From: Mesostigma viride
Taxonomy: Eukaryota; Streptophyta; Mesostigmatophyceae; Mesostigmatales; Mesostigmataceae
Direction: 5' to 3'
DNA length: 64,000 nt
NCBI GenBank assembly: GCA_009746045.1
Contig: RPFO01000090.1
Coordinates: forward strand, 1,100,798-1,164,797
The notes under the pieces are model-generated. The model saw nothing but the letters and a program-made list of their open reading frames with translations. It was not told the DNA's origin and did not search any database. Positions 42,613 to 54,625 of this stretch are shown here, piece after piece; positions within the stretch are counted from its first letter, which is position 1; each line of letters opens with the position of its first letter. The position numbers were made by a program, and so were the translations under genes.

Positions 42613-43979
42613 CGTATCCATCCTAGTCACACAAAACAGAACAACAACACACACAGCCTGGCAGAATCTAGACATGAGATCCTGAATCTGTAGTAAGCAC
42701 TAAAGTCCCAAAGGAGCATTTAAGGCTTGGTAGTACCGGCCAACAGGCTATAACCCCACGTGGATCAGGCCACGACCAATAAGGGCTTCTAACTAACAGT
42801 CGGTTGACAAAGTACAAGTTTCAAGTACCGCCTTCTTGGAAGACCTCATAACTTTCTCAATATACTGATCCAAAAGTCCTCGAATAAACGGCCAAACGGA
42901 CACAAAACAAAGGATGTAACAACAAATCATTTTTGCTTGTTACTACATATCTACCCATACTACTACTAGCTCCTTGAGGAGAAGTGACACTTAACAGAAA
43001 TCCACCATCTCTTGGGAAAAGCAGATGGGTTTTTACATCCCTCAAGCCATGCAGGGCCTCCTATCTCATAAACATCTAGTCACAGGTACTTGGAGAAGAA
43101 AAGTCACTTCCTTATCTACTCTAGAACCAGATAAACACAGCAATACTGGAAGTCATCCCATCAGCATTCTGGAATTCTGGAGCTCTGGACTGGAACATCA
43201 GAACTGGACTGGAGGCCCCCCCCCATCCATCCAGGAATCCCCCCCTCACACCACAGTCCAAAACCCCCTCCTTGCTCCACCCTTGTCCCCCCTCCTCCTT
43301 CTCAGCCCGGTCTCTCACAGGCTGTACCATCCCCCATTCTGGCCATGATTCCTTGCCCTTAACCCATTAAGGCCCAAACACTGGGAACTGCTCCACCATG
43401 TGAGCCAACTCAGGCTGGCCAGTTCCTGCTGACCTGCAACACCAGGCAAGTCTCAGAAGCCCCCGCCACCATCTGGGCAGCAAAACGACTGCAAGACCCT
43501 CCAGGGATAAGAGAGGATCACCACAGGCTGACTCTCGGGGTCCATCACCCACCCACGTGCATGGAGGACGTCTTGTGTCTGCACACCCATGATCTGTACG
43601 CCCACCAGAACTGCAGGAAGGCCTTGACAACAGACCACTTAGCACCTATAACAAAGGTACTAGCACCCTCAGTCAGTGGCGTCAGACGTACCTTGAGTTA
43701 ATCCACTGTGTACTTGGGCAACCCCGGACTGCATGTGCACAGAACAGGTTAGAGGCCGGTCTCCAAGGGAAAACACCCTCTGACAGAGCTGGAATGAGAA
43801 GGAGCCAAATCAAAGTAACCCTGCTGAACTGACAGAGCTCTCCAACAACTCCATGTATGAAGCCTCCCCCATACCTGCTGGTTGAAACAGACTATGCGAT
43901 GCTGAAGGCCCCTTCTGGAGACGCTTAGCCTCAGTACAACAACTGATTGCTTCCAAGGTTTCAGGAAGCTCATAGTGTT
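42613..43979. other. No supported gene
   Basis: Short unconserved frames only. Possibly further worn gypsy sequence upstream of the integrase fragment. Confidence 0.4.
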
Positions 43980-44410
43980 GTTGCTGCTCAGATGCTGCAG
44001 GCCCAAGACAAGTACTTGAACAATGCTTCAATGGCAACAGATGTTGGCTACTCACACTTTTGTGGCCCCTGGTGACTTGGTGCTTGTTGAGGCTACTAAG
44101 TACCCGGCGTGTGCTACCTGAAAAGGAGCAATGCAGGAAGCTCCAGCCCTTGTGGTTGGGACCATTCCCTGTGCTGGAAACCTTTCGATTCACTACGGGA
44201 CAGTGGTTCAAGTCCAGGTGCCCTCCCACTGGAGGCTCAAGATTCACAATGTGTTCCACCTGGCTCAACTCAAGTTGTACAAACGTAACACCTTGCAGGG
44301 TCGCCTCTCTGCTCCCTTACCCTTTGAGTTGGATCCTGAGGGGGAGAAGATGTACATATGAAGTGGAGCAGTTGTTGGCCCACAGGGTTAAAGGCAAGGG
44401 TACCTAGGAC
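43980..44410 (+). pseudogene. Ty3/gypsy chromovirus integrase C-terminus and chromodomain start
   Basis: Reads across frames: FVAPGDLVLVEATK, LVVGTIPCAGN, VQVPSHWRLKIHNVFHLAQLKLYK, then YEVEQLLAHRVKGKGT. The PSHW-K-HNVFH-QLK block is the conserved integrase C-terminal (GPY/F-type) region of gypsy elements. The terminal segment matches the beginning of the chromodomain that chromoviruses use for target choice. Only this end survives, with at least two frameshifts and an upstream stop. Confidence 0.8.
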
Positions 44411-44433
44411 TAAGCAGCTCCAGTTCAAGGTGC

Positions 44434-44540
44434 AGTAATTAATTAATTAATTAATTAATTAATTAATTAATTAATTAATTAATTAATTAATTAAACACGT
44501 GCTCCCGTCGGGGAGTCACCGAGCACCGAAGTGCTTTTAA
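44434..44540 (-). mobile_element. Inverted LINE 3' terminus with (TTAA)n tail
   Basis: (TTAA)n at 44436-44494, then CGTGCTCCCGTCGGGGAGTC and GCACCGAAGTGC. This is the reverse complement of the terminus at 45412-45474. The insert is only ~105 bp. Confidence 0.75.
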
Positions 44541-45474
44541 TTGATCCCTGTGTGTGCAGTACCGGATGCATGTCCTTTGCATGGGCTAGATTGGTTGTCT
44601 CATGCAATGTATGATCCGACCGCGCCCGCCGCGACTGCCGGGTGGTGCTGCGTCGCTTCCCCCCGAAGCCAGGTGAGACGTCAACCTCCCTTGCCGACGA
44701 CCTTAAGGACCAGCTCCTTACCCTCACTCATCATGGGCCTGGTAGGTGAGTTAGAACTGCGTGGGTGCCACCGCCTTCCCCACTCACGGGATAAGGCGGC
44801 TCGCCCACCAGTCCTGCTCACCTTCCCCTCCTGTGAGGACAAGCAGCTGTTCCTCTCTCGTCGCAAGCGGTTGCACGACCTCACCTGGACGCTGGACGAC
44901 GACCTGACCCCCGCTCAGCAGCAGCAGCGACGCGACCTGTGCATGGCCGGAATACCTCCGCCACAAGCAGGACCCCCAGAAGCCCAAGGTGTACTGGAGG
45001 GGCGGGGACCTGATGATCAACCACAAGATGTGGACGCCCCCAGCGGGCTAGAATAGCTTGCCTAATAGCCCTAGCTTGTATCCATTGGTAGTCACTGCCG
45101 CTATGGCAGCCATGCTTAGAATGTTTGCCTAGCGTTGCCAACATACCTAGAAGTCACGTACCACTCACGCACGGTACACAACCAGCCATTGCCTTAGCTT
45201 AGTCCTCGTACAGCCATGCTACGTCCTGGCTATGCTCCGGCACAAGAACAATTGTTCTGCCCTGCTCACATGGGTCTTATTGCACCCACAGATTGCCGGA
45301 TCGTTAGCGTGTCCGTTTAGCTAGCGTGCCCGAATGCAGCTGTGGCATGCCTTAGGCATGAAGGAGACTGGGGGTCTCTGCCCTTTCTCCTGTTGTGCAC
45401 ACACAGGGATAGAAGCACTTCGGTGCTCCGTGACTCCCCAACGGGAGCACGTGTTTAATTAATTAATTAATTAA
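44541..45474 (+). mobile_element. ORF1-only retroposon: ORF1 C-terminus, 3' UTR, hairpin and TTAA tail
   Basis: A frame to 45056 encodes the ORF1 C-terminal domain: RDKAARPPVLLTFPSCEDKQ, LFLSRRKRLHDLTWTLDDDL, TPAQQQQRRDL. It is followed by ~370 bp of UTR, the GCACTTCGGTGC and CTCCCCAACGGGAG stems (45416-45450), and a (TTAA)n tail. No RT follows ORF1 before the tail, so the unit is non-autonomous. Together with 44434-44540 it is bracketed by inverted ends. Confidence 0.7.
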
Positions 45475-46399
45475 TGCAATGATGGGCCGGCAGACATATT
45501 GTGTACAGGATTTCAATGTAGTGGTCTCACATTAACAGAACGATGATGCCCTGGGTCATGCCTCATCAGATGAATATTCGAGCTAGTATGCTCCGTGGTA
45601 CAAGGGTATAGGTAATGTAAAAGGAGTATTGAATTAGTATGATCGTCACATATAGCTTTACATATCATGTCGCCCGACTATCTACATGGTACAGATCGTA
45701 CTAAGTTGACAACAGACCTGGCTGGCTCGCTGTTTAGTGGACAACAGACTGGGCTCGCACACTCAGTGTTTAGGTAGTTTCTTCCTCCCTTCAATCTTGC
45801 CCTCCACTGCCATCTCCCCTAAGGGATTGAGCCTCACTGCTATCAGGTTGGAGAGAAGGTTAACTACTCAAAAATATGCATGTTGCTCAACATAACCATA
45901 TGAAGTGACCGTTGCTTCACTCTGGTCTTACTGAATTTGTGCTTGCAAAAGATACCATGATGGCAAATGTCATGGTACGAAGCATGACGGTAAGCACCAG
46001 GGCATGAACAGGCCTTCAGGACTGCACCACCTGTCTGGTGTGTGCCTGATCTCGGCTTGACCGTAATGAGGAGAAGATGGGCTACAGGCACGCGGGAGCT
46101 CAACAGCTGCACAACCATGGATATGTACAACCATGGATATGTACAGCCACGTACAGCGTGGGGTGCACGGAATCGCGTGCTGGGTAAGGATGTGCCCAGT
46201 TGCAGTAAGGCGGAGCGCGATCTTAGACCACACGCCTGAGAGCACACGCTTGGGCATGCAGAATGCTACTACTTCACGTAGCGGTTAATAATGACGACCC
46301 CTGTTGTGCCATCAGTTGGAGGTCAAGCAGTTGGAAACAAAATTGAATAAATAAAGCTCAGTTGCCACGATAACGTCCTTCACGCAGAGACATCGCCTG
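45475..46399. other. No supported gene
   Basis: Nothing conserved. 46118-46147 has a duplicated CAACCATGGATATGTACA. Confidence 0.45.
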
Positions 46400-46801
46400 T
46401 TAACTCCTAGGCGCCATATTTGCGGCAAACATAGCAGCCATAGCTTCCATTTGTGGAGGCATCAATTTGGCCTTCATCTCCCTCGCCAGAGCAGCCACCT
46501 CGGGGTCATTCTCGTGTTGCTTGATGGCTCCCAAGAACTGCATTACACCCATCTGATCAGGGGAAAACCCATGTTTCGCGATTACATCCTTCTGGATATC
46601 AATACCCACAGGCATAACAATCATCATCATCTTCATCAAGTCATCGCCGGCCATTTCCTTCGCTTGATTAAGGCGAGCAAGGTTTTCTGGCTGCTCGAAA
46701 ACGGCCATGGCCTCCCGAAGGCTGGCTTTTGCGTCATCCAAAGAGATGGGCTTAACCGCCTGCGCAGCCGCAAATGCGTTAAAGGGGGCAGGCGTCGCCA
46801 T
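46400..46801 (-). CDS. Protein C10 family (C12orf57-like)
   Basis: Intronless 133-residue frame, close to the ~125 residues of metazoan C10. Visible family features are an N-terminal helix (LDDAKASLREAMAVFEQPEN), the central NQAKEMAGDDLMKMMMIVMPVGIDIQKDVI with its conserved PV-IQ-VI run, KHGFSPDQMGVMQF, a DPEVAALAREMKAKLMPP segment and a short tail. All-helical, soluble and small. The molecular role is not established in the family, although the human member is needed for brain development. Single gene flanked by non-coding DNA. The N-terminal Ala/Phe-rich stretch before the conserved part is short. No signs of decay. Confidence 0.85.
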   Translation of the reverse strand: MATPAPFNAFAAAQAVKPISLDDAKASLREAMAVFEQPENLARLNQAKEMAGDDLMKMMMIVMPVGIDIQKDVIAKHGFSPDQMGVMQFLGAIKQHENDPEVAALAREMKAKLMPPQMEAMAAMFAANMAPRS

Positions 46802-48437
46802 TTTGATATGAACAACGGAAACGTAAGGATATCACCTTTGTGCACGGAGAGAATAGGCTGTGTCACCCCCCCCACCTTGCAGGTTGAGGCAGACTTGAGG
46901 CACTTTCTAGGCGTGGGGACAGCGCCCTAGGTGACTGACACGTGTCAACGTGGTGTTAGGTACGAGACTACGAGTCCATGCGGTTTGTCTACCCCCCCCC
47001 CCCACGTTTAATAAGAGTGTCGGTTCACCGGCGCGGGAATAAACTCAACTCAACTCAACCAGGTTTAAGAACCCCAGGTTTAAGATTAGGAGACCCTGGA
47101 TTTGACATCTACTTGCAGTATAGTGGTATGAGAATATAGTAGAATTTATTGGGGACGAGTTAAAGTATCTAGATTCCTCAAGATCGTGAGCCCTGGATTG
47201 GTCGGACCCCAAATCTTAAACGTGTGTGGAGGGTGACAGTAGACTGAGGAGAATTCTACGAGTAGAATACTCTGCAGTTGTCGAAGTGTCTACAGTAGGT
47301 AGTGTACACCCTCCGCATTGGAAGTTTGTTATTATGGGTCAATTTTTGCCGTATTTGCATTACGAATAACCCTGGATTGTTTGTTGGGGAGCCAGTTAGA
47401 GTCCCGGGTTTTTATTATTTAATTAAAACCTTTTGTTTGTTTGTTTGTCCTACAGCCGTTCAAGGCACATGGGTACTTATTTAATTAATAAATTTCTTTT
47501 GTTTGTTTGGTAGATATCGTACACGCCGTCCCCAATTCGGCCGGCAATCCGGCCCGGCGGCCCCCCTTCGGCGGCCATAGGCTAGAGTCAGTGGAGGTCA
47601 GTGATACCCAGAGCCCACATGAGTTAATTAATTAATTTTGTTTGTTTGTTTGTTGAGTCCAGTCCTCAGCCCCCGGAGTTAATTAATTAATTTTCTTTTG
47701 TTTTTTTTATGGTTTTCAGCCAGAACATTTTCCAGAAGCTAATTATTTAGTTAAAACTTCCAATGCGGGCGGTGTACGTCGCCCCACGCCCCGCTGTCCG
47801 ACAACCGGCGCGGGAATGAACTCAACTCTACAAAAAAAGTTTCCGAGTTTTTTCTTTTTTTCCCCGGAAACTCGTGCATCACACAGCGGGGTTGATGAGT
47901 TAAAAATAAAAAGTCTTTGACAGGACAAGAGATTTCCGACCATCACAGCCTCAACCTCAACCGATGACAGGTCATCACTGCACTACGGCGCCGCGGCCGA
48001 CTCCGAGAAGCAACGGAACGTTCAGCCTGTGTCGAATTGCCCACGTAGAAAACGGCCATGTGTCAACTAGTAGTTCCAGGTGGTCAGCAGCCACCTGTGT
48101 CAAGTAGGATTGACGTCCTGCCCGAGAAAAGCAGCAAAACTCGCCCAAGATGGCGGCCAAGACCTGGATCGAGAGATCCGGCTAATTCCAACGTGTTGGC
48201 ACGACAACGACATGACTTTGTCGCCAGTCAAGTTTTCGTTCTGCGGCAGCTGTTTAGCACGAGGCTTTGCACGAAAAGACCATTTGGGTTTTACGATAAT
48301 TAGAATCTGGGCCAGCCACGAGATAGGGCGGCCGCATGTGCTTTTCCACTTTTAACCGGTGGTTCTATAGCTTGTAGAAGCGTTCCCCTCGCGATTGCCT
48401 TCGCCTTTGTCTTGGTGGCCGGTCCATTCGTCGCATC
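46802..48437. promoter_or_regulatory. Divergent intergenic region with TTTG and TTAA microsatellites
   Basis: Separates the divergent C10 and tail-anchored protein genes. 47400-47730 holds several (TTTG)n and TTAATTAATT tracts (about 47430, 47490, 47640 and 47690). ACTCAACTCAAC occurs near 47050 and 47820. 46990-47003 is a C-run. No core promoter element can be assigned. Confidence 0.4.
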
Positions 48438-49100
48438 ATGACTAAGAAGGGAGGGCAGAAAAAAAAGGGAAATAATGCCAAGGCTAATGGCGGGGAGGGT
48501 AGCAATAATCTTAAACCTTCTGCGGGAGCAGAAGCCGCAGACATTGCGAACGGCAAGCCCGTTGTTGCCGAAAACGACGTGGATTCTGTCCCTACCCCTG
48601 CGGAGCCTGTGAAGCATGCGGACGGTGCCGCCACGAAGCTATCGCAGGCGAAAACCTCGGCACCGACGAATACATCGAACGCAAACCAGAAACAAGATCA
48701 GCAGCCCCACGCCAACGGTTCAAGTAAACCCCATGCGCCCGCAGCGAAGCAAGCTCGCGCCTCCGCACCCGAGGGTCATCATGATGAATCCGCAATCTCC
48801 ACAACATCGATCGACCACAAACTGCTGGATGGGCCAACGGATACCGCCGGCCTTTTAAAAGCACGTGCACACCTGATCTCGTCGGTGAACCTCCTGGAAG
48901 AGTCGCTGCGCGCATGCAGAAGTAGGGAGGTGGCGGAAGCAGCGGCCATGACCAGCCTGATGCAGGAGAACATTAAGCTCAAGGAGTCACGCAGCTTGGC
49001 AGCTGTCGTAGGTTTTGGCAGCGGCGTCACAGTGGCAGCAGTACTAGCTACGGCTGCCTTAGTGTTTCTACGGTCCAGATCATCATCATACGCGTCATGA
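48438..49100 (+). CDS. Predicted tail-anchored membrane protein, unknown function
   Basis: Intronless 220-residue frame. The N-terminus is Lys-rich (MTKKGGQKKKGN), followed by a long low-complexity Ala/Ser/Asn/Pro region. Residues ~140-185 form an amphipathic, coiled-coil-like stretch (ARAHLISSVNLLEESL to LMQENIKLKES). Residues ~190-212 are one hydrophobic span (VVGFGSGVTVAAVLATAALV) followed by a basic tail (RSRSSS). A single C-terminal span with no signal peptide is the tail-anchor layout, so an ER, Golgi or organelle outer-membrane protein facing the cytosol is inferred. No family recognised. Codon use is even and frame integrity supports a real gene. Confidence 0.6.
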   Translation: MTKKGGQKKKGNNAKANGGEGSNNLKPSAGAEAADIANGKPVVAENDVDSVPTPAEPVKHADGAATKLSQAKTSAPTNTSNANQKQDQQPHANGSSKPHAPAAKQARASAPEGHHDESAISTTSIDHKLLDGPTDTAGLLKARAHLISSVNLLEESLRACRSREVAEAAAMTSLMQENIKLKESRSLAAVVGFGSGVTVAAVLATAALVFLRSRSSSYAS

Positions 49101-50254
49101 GGATATCCTGTCAGCGATCTGTCCATTTCTGAAACTTTTATGCCTCAATCCCTCACAATCGAGAGATCTGGCTGGGAAACCGAGTTGCCAGGCTAACGTT
49201 GGAGACAATCCAAGACGCAATTGGAAACAGCACATGCACATCGCAGGCCTGTTCGGCCTGTCTAGGCAGTTAAGCTTGAAAAGAAGAAGGGCGTAAAGCA
49301 GAAAATGTCCATGAACCACGATGCCCATCCCCTGATGCACGATCAGGGCACCCTCCTCACTTCAGCTATGTGCATACGACTTCCCTTGCAAATGAGGCTG
49401 CTTCTTACTGGACATGAGGCTACTGAATGACATGGGATCCCAACCTGCCAGCCTGTCAGAAAATCTCTCCAGCATGCTCTTGCTGCATGTGTGCATCATG
49501 CCGTCGGTTTCAGGCTGCACTGCCACTCCAGGCAAGCCTTGAATGCATGCAGGGTGTTGCCCAATGCCGCAGCATGCTGTGGCTTTCCATCCGACCTGTT
49601 GGCGCGGGGTGCTCTTGCCTTGGAAAACGTTTCCATGCCAAAGTGATAAGCTTGAATTTTCTAAGGTTGCACCTGCGTACCATCCCTCGGTGAATAAAGG
49701 TGAATAATGATTGGTTTTGAAATTGAGTATGATTTACGTTACGTCTCTCATGCGCGAAGTGCATGCATGACTTGCTAGAGCTCCCGCTGAGATGTTTTAT
49801 GCATGCGCGCAGGTAAGCTAGCTCCTGATTGCCCAGAGGTGCTAGTTGTGATCTTGATAACAATCTACGTTATTTTATTGATATAACAAACCAGGCATAC
49901 ACATACGTCAATTATATACACGGATCGACAAACGCATGCCCCGCCCCCAAAACGACCAGGCAATACATGGTGTCTCATTAAATTATCTTATGGCAAAGTT
50001 ACCCTGGCCAAACCCAAGCTCTCGCACGGGTGCGCCACCCTCCCAAATAGGGTTGCGTGAATGTTGTCTTAATCAATATAAAGTGACACATGTCGTGAAA
50101 GCTGGGCTGTACCTATGCAGCAAATTGTGCACAGCGTTGCTAATTCCAGACCATTACTCATATAATGCAAGATATTTTCTACATGGCGCGCTATCTGACA
50201 TATTATTATCATGGAATTCACATCCACTTTGTGCTAGCCACTGAAAGTCTATAC
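49101..50254. other. No supported gene
   Basis: Short unconserved frames only on either strand. Confidence 0.4.
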
Positions 50255-50935
50255 ATAATTAATTAATTAATTAATTAAACTCGTGCTCCCGTTGGGGAGT
50301 CACGGAGCACCGAAGTGCTTTTAATCCCTGTGTGTGCACAACAGGAGAAAGGGCAGAGACCCCCAGTCTCCTTCATGCCTAAGGCATGCCACAGCTGCAT
50401 TCGGGCGCGCTAGCTAAACGGACACGCTAACGATCCGGCAGCCTGTAGGTGCAATAAGACCCGTGTGAGCATATCATAACAAGGAGCGTGGGCAAGTAAT
50501 CTGATCGACGCCAGGACGTAGCATGGCTGTACAAGGACTAAGCTAAGGCTATGGCTGGTTGTGTACCGTGCGTTAGCGGTGCACGTGACTAGGTAAGGTG
50601 GCACAACTAGGCAAACATTCTAAGCATGGCTGCCATGGCGGCATGCAGTGACTACCATTGAAGTATAAAGCTAGGGCTACAAGCTATTCTAGCCCGCTGG
50701 GGGCGTCCACATCTTGTGGTTGATCATCAGGTCCCCGCCCCTCCAGTACACCTTGGGCTTCTGGGGGTCCTGCTTGTGGCGGAGGTATTCAGGCCACAGG
50801 TCACGTCGCTGCTGCTGCTGAGCGGGGGTCAGGTCGTCGTCCAGCGTCCAGGTGAGGTCGTGCAACCGCTTGCGACGAGAGAGGAACCGCTGCTTGTCCT
50901 CACGGGAGGGGAAGGTGAGCAGGACTGGTGGGGGC
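50255..50935 (-). mobile_element. ORF1-only retroposon 3' part, inverted
   Basis: Reverse complement of 44830-45474: a (TTAA)n tail at 50258-50278, CGTGCTCCCGTTGGGGAGTC and CACCGAAGTGC stems, UTR, then ORF1 C-terminal codons ending in the same PSGLE region. 5'-truncated at ~50935. Confidence 0.8.
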
Positions 50936-51129
50936 TATACATAATGTTTGCTGTGTCAGTTGCACCCACAGTTCCAAGCCGGCACCATCGTTGCAAAGTG
51001 TCGATCCTTTGTGGCCTGTCGACGTCCTCGATCATGCTGCAGTGAGATAAGCTTGGCTGACCTCCCTCCATCATCATATACCAGGGATTTACGGTTCCCA
51101 GTGCATGAAGCATGCAGCAATATGGAGAC

Positions 51130-52170
51130 ACTTAGGGTTTGGACACACCACCTCCACCACCTCCGCCGTCGCAGCCCAGCTCCAGCGGCAGACGCTTGAC
51201 CTCCGCGAGGAGGCCGCGCTCGCCCAGCGCAGCCTAAACGTCATCGTCAAGAAAGTTTTCGACATGGAGGAATTAAGGTGAGAATTCCAAGAAGCTTGCG
51301 CGTGCGTTTGAGAGAGAAATCCTTGGTCGCATGGGCCTTACTGGTGAGATCAAGCTGGTCGCCCACCGCCTTCCCCGCGAGCGGGGTAAGGCAGGGGCGC
51401 CCCCGCTCCTTCTCACCTTTAAGAACCCGGCGGACAAGATTTCTTTTCTCAGACGCTGCAAGCGGCTCGAGAAAACTCACTTCACCCTAGACGACGACTT
51501 GACCCTGGCGCAGCAACAACGGCGACGGGAGCTATGGCCGACCTACCTCCAGCTCCGGCAGACCAAGGCGGGGCAGCCAGTGTACTGGAAGGGGGCGGCC
51601 ATCTACGTCGGCCACAAGCCATGGCACGCGACCCCCACGCCCCCAGCGACTCCAGACGCCCCAGCTTAGGGGAATACCAAGGAGACAACCAGCGCAGGCC
51701 AGAAATCGGGAGAATCTGGACCATGGTAGCTCGAGCCTGCCGTTATCTTGTCCAGCTTAGGGGAATACAGCAGTAGTACGTAGTGTAGAATAGATAGACC
51801 GTGGCCTTGTACATGTACGCCTCCTACAGGCACTACACCAGCTGATTCAAGAGCATTATTTAGCCATGTACATGTGTGCCCATGATGTGCCACACACCAG
51901 ATGCTGCCTAGCTTTATTTATTTAGTTATGCTGTGCCCACGCAGAGAGCTACTCTCTGCTGAGAAGCCATGCCCTACCTAGCCAGCCTTTGTATAGCCAT
52001 CTTGATCTTCCCCCCCATAACGGGCCCCCCTTAGTTGGGTTGAGCTCCGAGACATCATGGTGATGCAGGTGCCCTTGGTGCACCTCGAGCAAGTGTCGTT
52101 TACATCCCACCCTTGCAGGAAGTAGCTTAGAATGTATTAAAAGCCATATGCCCCTTCTCTGGGATGGGCG
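51130..52170 (+). mobile_element. LINE ORF1 C-terminal domain and UTR
   Basis: From 51130 frames read LQRQTLDLREEAALAQRSLN, then MGLTGEIKLVAHRLPRERGK, GAPPLLLTFKNPADKISFLR, RCKRLEKTHFTLDDDLTLAQ, QQRRRELWPTYLQLRQTKAG, QPVYWKGAAIYV and HKPW, with a stop at 51669. The UTR to 52170 carries AGAATGTATTAAAAGCCATA, as at 37800. This is the cleanest ORF1 C-terminal copy in the window: 112 codons uninterrupted. Confidence 0.7.
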
Positions 52171-52723
52171 TCCCCAACATCTACTGCTCCAACCTAGGGC
52201 CATTGCTGGTACTTTTGACGTCATGAAAGCAGCGTTTTGGACTAGTGGAATATGATTTTACAGCATAAAAAGTCCATTTTATCATGAATGAACATGGCCA
52301 ACAACCCCAAGTGCCCCTAAATTTCTCAATATTTGTAGAGAAATGCTACTTCTCATAATTAAAACCTGCCCAAATGCACAATTTGGGGCATGCATGTGAA
52401 AGTTTGAAGTACAAATTCACAATGAGGTTTTACATTTTTCAATTATTAATGGTATCTCATTCTTCAATCAATCAATTTGCAATCGTCCAAACAATTTATT
52501 CATTTCATACATGTCCGAATATGTTGAAAGAACACATGCAAGTGCTCAATCAGCGTGGACCCCCTTGGACGCGCCCCACCATATATACATTGGACACGTC
52601 ACCCCAACTACTAAACTGCCCAAAGTCACGGTAACTGATCCAACTACTATGTACATCTGCATTTCTCCACGTTGCGGTGGGCAATTACGTGCAAAACGCG
52701 ATTTCGTGCAAAGTCCTCGCCCA
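52171..52723. other. AT-rich spacer, no gene seen
   Basis: No conserved frame. Should contain the 3' end of the large minus-strand gene, but no polyadenylation signal could be assigned. Confidence 0.4.
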
Positions 52724-54581
52724 TCATCGCTTGCCAGGTCGATATGAAGGAATGTTGTCCCAGCTGGCGCCTTCCTTCAGGAGAGTAACATGTTCTCTAG
52801 CGAACTTCAGAGGGAAACGAAACTTTTGCTCGCACTCATTACTCCAACCGAGGTCGTGCCCTTCATCAAACCATCTGAACACCACCTTCTCCCTCTCTTT
52901 GCCCAGGAGGGTGCCAAAGAGCGGAAAATCTTCCTTCTTGGGGTACTTGTGCTCCCAGTTTATGCACACCTCGTCTACCCATTTCGAACTCCAACCTCCG
53001 CGACTCAGTTTCGCGCCATCCATAAAGCGCATCCGGACGTCCGGCCGAACGTCCCTGATTCGGTTTTCGGCCGTCGCATCTCTGCCCTGACCACCACCCT
53101 TCTGCGGCTGTGCAGGTTCGTCGGCACCCTCCGTCTCCTGCCCCGCCCCTCGCCTGCCCCCTCCCCGACGTTTTGCCTTCTGCCCCTGCGCAGCCGCCGC
53201 CTCTGCCATCAACTCTTCGTACGTTTTTTCTGGCTGACCGCACGGTAAGGCTGGTGCGTGAGTTGGTGCGTTGGGTGGGAGCTCGTCCCCTCCCGCCCCC
53301 GGTTGTGCAACTGGTTCGCCGACCGCGGCCTGGCCAACAACACGGCCGGCCTCTCTGGACACAGTCCCAGACGCGGATCCACGGGGAAACCGAACTGGAG
53401 TTTCTTCTTCGCCTTTCCCTGCACGTAAGCACATGCCAATTAACATGAATACGGAAGGGTCGTGTGAGAAATCAATGAAGCCATGGACTGATGCAAAAAA
53501 ACTTATGTAGAAATATATATTAAGGTACTTATTAAACTCGTTTATTGAAAATGAAATTTACCGGCCGAATGTACCGTTGGAGCGTGGAAGGGCATCCTTG
53601 GTCGATCGAAGGGCTCCATCAATGCGGTATAGTGTCCGGCCGATGTCCCTGGCGGCGCCTCAACATCGACCACCTCAGTCGGGCGCATCAATCCGGCAAA
53701 CGCCGGCCCTCCACCTGAGACTTTCGGCGGACCCTCCACGTTACGAGCCTCCAATACCCTCTTCTGCAGTGGGGTGCTCGCAACAAAATCCGTGTCAGCC
53801 GACGGCTCCGGATCGTCATCCTCATTCAGCAGTATCGTGTTCGGGCATTGCTCCATCCCCGTCGAGCGGGGGGCAAAGTCATCACAACCGTCCTTCCTGA
53901 CGACGGTACGGGATCGTCACCCAGACCCAAAGAAACCGAGGCGAGGGCGGGGGTCCCCTCAACCGGGGGTCCCCATGAATCCTGACGAGGCCTCATTCCC
54001 ATCTGTCGGACACGACCGCCTCCCGTAAATCGGGAACGCCCGCCGGCGCTACCAGTAACAGGCCGCGAGCCTGCTTCCTGCTGGCGATCCCCATCCTCAT
54101 CACAGATACGCCCGCCGGCGTTTCCAGTAACAGGCCGCGAGCCTCCTTCCTGCTGGCGATCCCCCTCCTCATCACAGATACGCCCGCCGGCGTTTCCAGT
54201 AACAGGCCGCGAGCCTCCCTCCCGCTGGCGATCCCCCTCCTCATCACAGATACGCCCGCCGGCGTTTCCAACGACAGGCCTCGAGTCTCCTTCACCAGCA
54301 CGCTGGCGCTTACCTCCCCCCCTTTTGTCTTCATCCCCCCCATTGTCTCCTCCCGCGAGCCTCCATCATCCCGACTGCGCTTTTTCCCTCCCCTTCCATC
54401 TCCTCCCCCGTCCCTCTCCCCCTCCCCCCTCCTCCCTCCTCCCCATCCCCATCCCCTTTCTCCCCCTCCGCCTGCCCCCCACCCACCCCGGGCGGGTGCC
54501 CCTCAGCAATATCCTCCTCCCCCTCTTCCTCCTCCCCTCTTCCTCCTCCCCTCTTCCTCCTCCCCTCTTCCTTCTCCGAGC

Positions 54582-54625
<44 letters not shown>

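Noticed and set aside
53993-54343. 116-codon minus-strand frame with 24-residue repeats as a separate gene
   Set aside because: It lies downstream of a strong GAG|GTAAGC donor and consists of the 72-bp motif array; better explained as intron.
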